From positions 186,001 through 250,000 of the forward strand of contig NZ_LIHP01000001.1 of assembly GCF_001314605.1 (NCBI RefSeq): a stretch of DNA of 64,000 bases, read 5' to 3'. The notes under the pieces were generated by a model that was not told the DNA's origin, did not search any database, and was given only the letters and a program-made list of their open reading frames with translations. Position 1 is the first letter of the stretch; every line of letters begins with the position of its first letter. This DNA comes from Marinobacter sp. HL-58. Lineage in GTDB: Bacteria; Pseudomonadota; Gammaproteobacteria; Pseudomonadales; Oleiphilaceae. The position numbers and the translations under genes are program-made. Below, in pieces: positions 63,053-64,000 of the stretch.

Positions 63053-64000
63053 ATGAGATCGAATTCGTTCGGTAAACAGTTTGCCGCCAGTGCGCTGGCG
63101 CTGGCTGTATCCCTGGGGGCCCATGCGGTCACCGATGAAGACATCCTGAACGACCAGGATACTGTTGATGACATCGTAAGCTACGGTATGGGCGTGCAGG
63201 GCCAGCGTTTCAGTCCGATGAAGGCCCTCAACACCGATAACGTCAAGTTTTTGCAGCCCGCGTGGGCGTTCTCCTTTGGTGGCGAAAAACAGCGGGGCCA
63301 GGAGTCCCAGCCGCTGATCAAGGATGGTGTCATGTACGTGACGGCTTCCTATTCCCGCGCTTATGCAGTTGATGCACGCACCGGTGAGGAAATCTGGCAG
63401 TACGATGCCCGCCTTCCGGATGGCATCATGCCCTGCTGTGACGTGGTCAACCGGGGCGGTGCTTTGTACGACGACCTGTTCATCTTCGGTACACTCGACG
63501 CCAAACTGGTGGCCCTGAACAAGGACACCGGCAAAGTGGTGTGGATCAAGAAAGTCGCTGATTACCAGGCCGGTTATTCCATGACAGCCGCCCCGTTGAT
63601 CGTCAAGGGCAAGCTGATCACCGGTGTTTCCGGTGGTGAGTTCGGCATTGTCGGCAAGGTGGAAGCCCGTGACCCGAAAACCGGTGATCTGCTGTGGATG
63701 CGCCCGACCGTGGAAGGCCACATGGGGTATGTCTACAAGGACGGCAAGGAAATCGAGAATGGTATTTCCGGTGGCGAAGCCGGCAAGACCTGGCCGGGAG
63801 ATATGTGGAAGACGGGTGGCGCAGCCACCTGGTTGGGTGGCACTTACGACCCGGATACCGATTCGCTGTTCTTCGGCACCGGTAACCCTGCGCCGTGGAA
63901 CTCTCACCTACGTCCCGGCGACAACCTGTTCTCGTCCTCCCGTGTTGCCATTGATCCGGACGACGGCAGTATCAAGTGGCACTTCCAGACCACTCCCAAT
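63053..64000 (+). CDS. pedH: Second quinoprotein alcohol dehydrogenase, PedH-like (3' end outside window)
   Basis: 316 codons are visible from ATG 63053 (GGAG upstream). Signal peptide to AHAV; PQQ-propeller features include the vicinal disulfide at Cys128-129 ([12 protein letters not shown]), GGEFGIVG with Glu196, the segment [17 protein letters not shown], and [15 protein letters not shown] with Asn278. The sequence stops at TTPN, four residues short of the catalytic Asp. The residue two further on, Asp in lanthanide enzymes, is therefore not visible. Overall similarity and position (after pedG) favour a lanthanide-dependent PedH, but that is inference. Confidence 0.88.
   Translation, partial: MRSNSFGKQFAASALALAVSLGAHAVTDEDILNDQDTVDDIVSYGMGVQGQRFSPMKALNTDNVKFLQPAWAFSFGGEKQRGQESQPLIKDGVMYVTASYSRAYAVDARTGEEIWQYDARLPDGIMPCCDVVNRGGALYDDLFIFGTLDAKLVALNKDTGKVVWIKKVADYQAGYSMTAAPLIVKGKLITGVSGGEFGIVGKVEARDPKTGDLLWMRPTVEGHMGYVYKDGKEIENGISGGEAGKTWPGDMWKTGGAATWLGGTYDPDTDSLFFGTGNPAPWNSHLRPGDNLFSSSRVAIDPDDGSIKWHFQTTPN

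Noticed and set aside
1..64000. tRNA, rRNA, CRISPR, insertion sequence or prophage
   Set aside because: No cloverleaf, rRNA, spaced direct-repeat array, transposase or integrase signature was found on either strand by inspection.
44130..64000. Recently transferred genomic island
   Set aside because: Base composition and codon style look like the rest, no integrase or att repeats are seen, and gene order follows Pseudomonas chromosomes.

Overview
The window looks like chromosomal DNA of a marine gammaproteobacterium close to Marinobacter. Supporting signs are Pseudomonas-like gene orders (dusB-fis, aroQ-accB-accC-prmA, ubiE-ubiJ-ubiB, tatABC, zapBA-ssrS-ygfA, divergent rpiA/ilvA), a wax-ester-synthase-type acyltransferase, and a PQQ-alcohol-dehydrogenase locus arranged like the Pseudomonas exa/ped cluster. 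This assignment is inference from gene content. I see no rRNA, tRNA, CRISPR array, transposase, integrase or phage genes.

Layout. 1-6.8 kb: a stand-alone Hen1-like methyltransferase (cut by the window edge), a Kef-type antiporter, a lipoprotein hydrolase, a Fur-boxed TonB receptor, and purD. 6.9-16.5 kb: purH, dusB-fis, a zinc-ribbon DUF3426 protein, prmA, accC, accB, aroQ and a two-receiver diguanylate cyclase. 16.7-19.8 kb: a LapD-like degenerate GGDEF/EAL receptor and a DUF2333 protein. 19.9-26.1 kb: ppa, an acyl-CoA dehydrogenase, rpiA/ilvA, a 53-residue membrane protein, ygfA, 6S RNA, zapA and a zapB-like gene. 26.1-29.4 kb: a Zur-boxed four-gene zinc-limitation module with one gene inverted. 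29.5-43.9 kb: UPF0149-pepP-ubiH-ubiI facing the long ubiE-to-rsmE run, then lipid-related genes ending with the WS/DGAT enzyme.

44.1-64.0 kb is the most distinctive part, a regulon for periplasmic alcohol oxidation. It runs: porin, nosP-nahK (nitric-oxide sensor and hybrid kinase), erdR, a NitT/TauT-type ABC importer, a four-gene ABC-2/beta-propeller/binding-protein set (PedA-C type), a kinase/regulator pair of the EraSR or PedS2R2 type, a secreted pentapeptide-repeat protein, the quinoprotein alcohol dehydrogenase exaA, cytochrome c exaB, a PedG-like binding protein, and a second PedH-like quinoprotein that runs off the end. Quinoprotein dehydrogenases oxidise alcohols in the periplasm and pass electrons to cytochrome c550. 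The ABC sets, propeller and binding proteins are of unproven function.

The best new signal is in non-coding DNA. Three copies of CGGGAAAAA lie upstream of exaA at an exact 21-bp period. The same element, as a clean palindrome, sits close to the start of the pedH-like gene, where it would overlap a core promoter. This is the arrangement expected if one regulator activates the calcium enzyme and represses the lanthanide enzyme. A further 10-bp motif lies exactly 130 bp before the starts of both exaB and the pedH-like gene. Two classes of dispersed palindromic repeats also occupy intergenic gaps.
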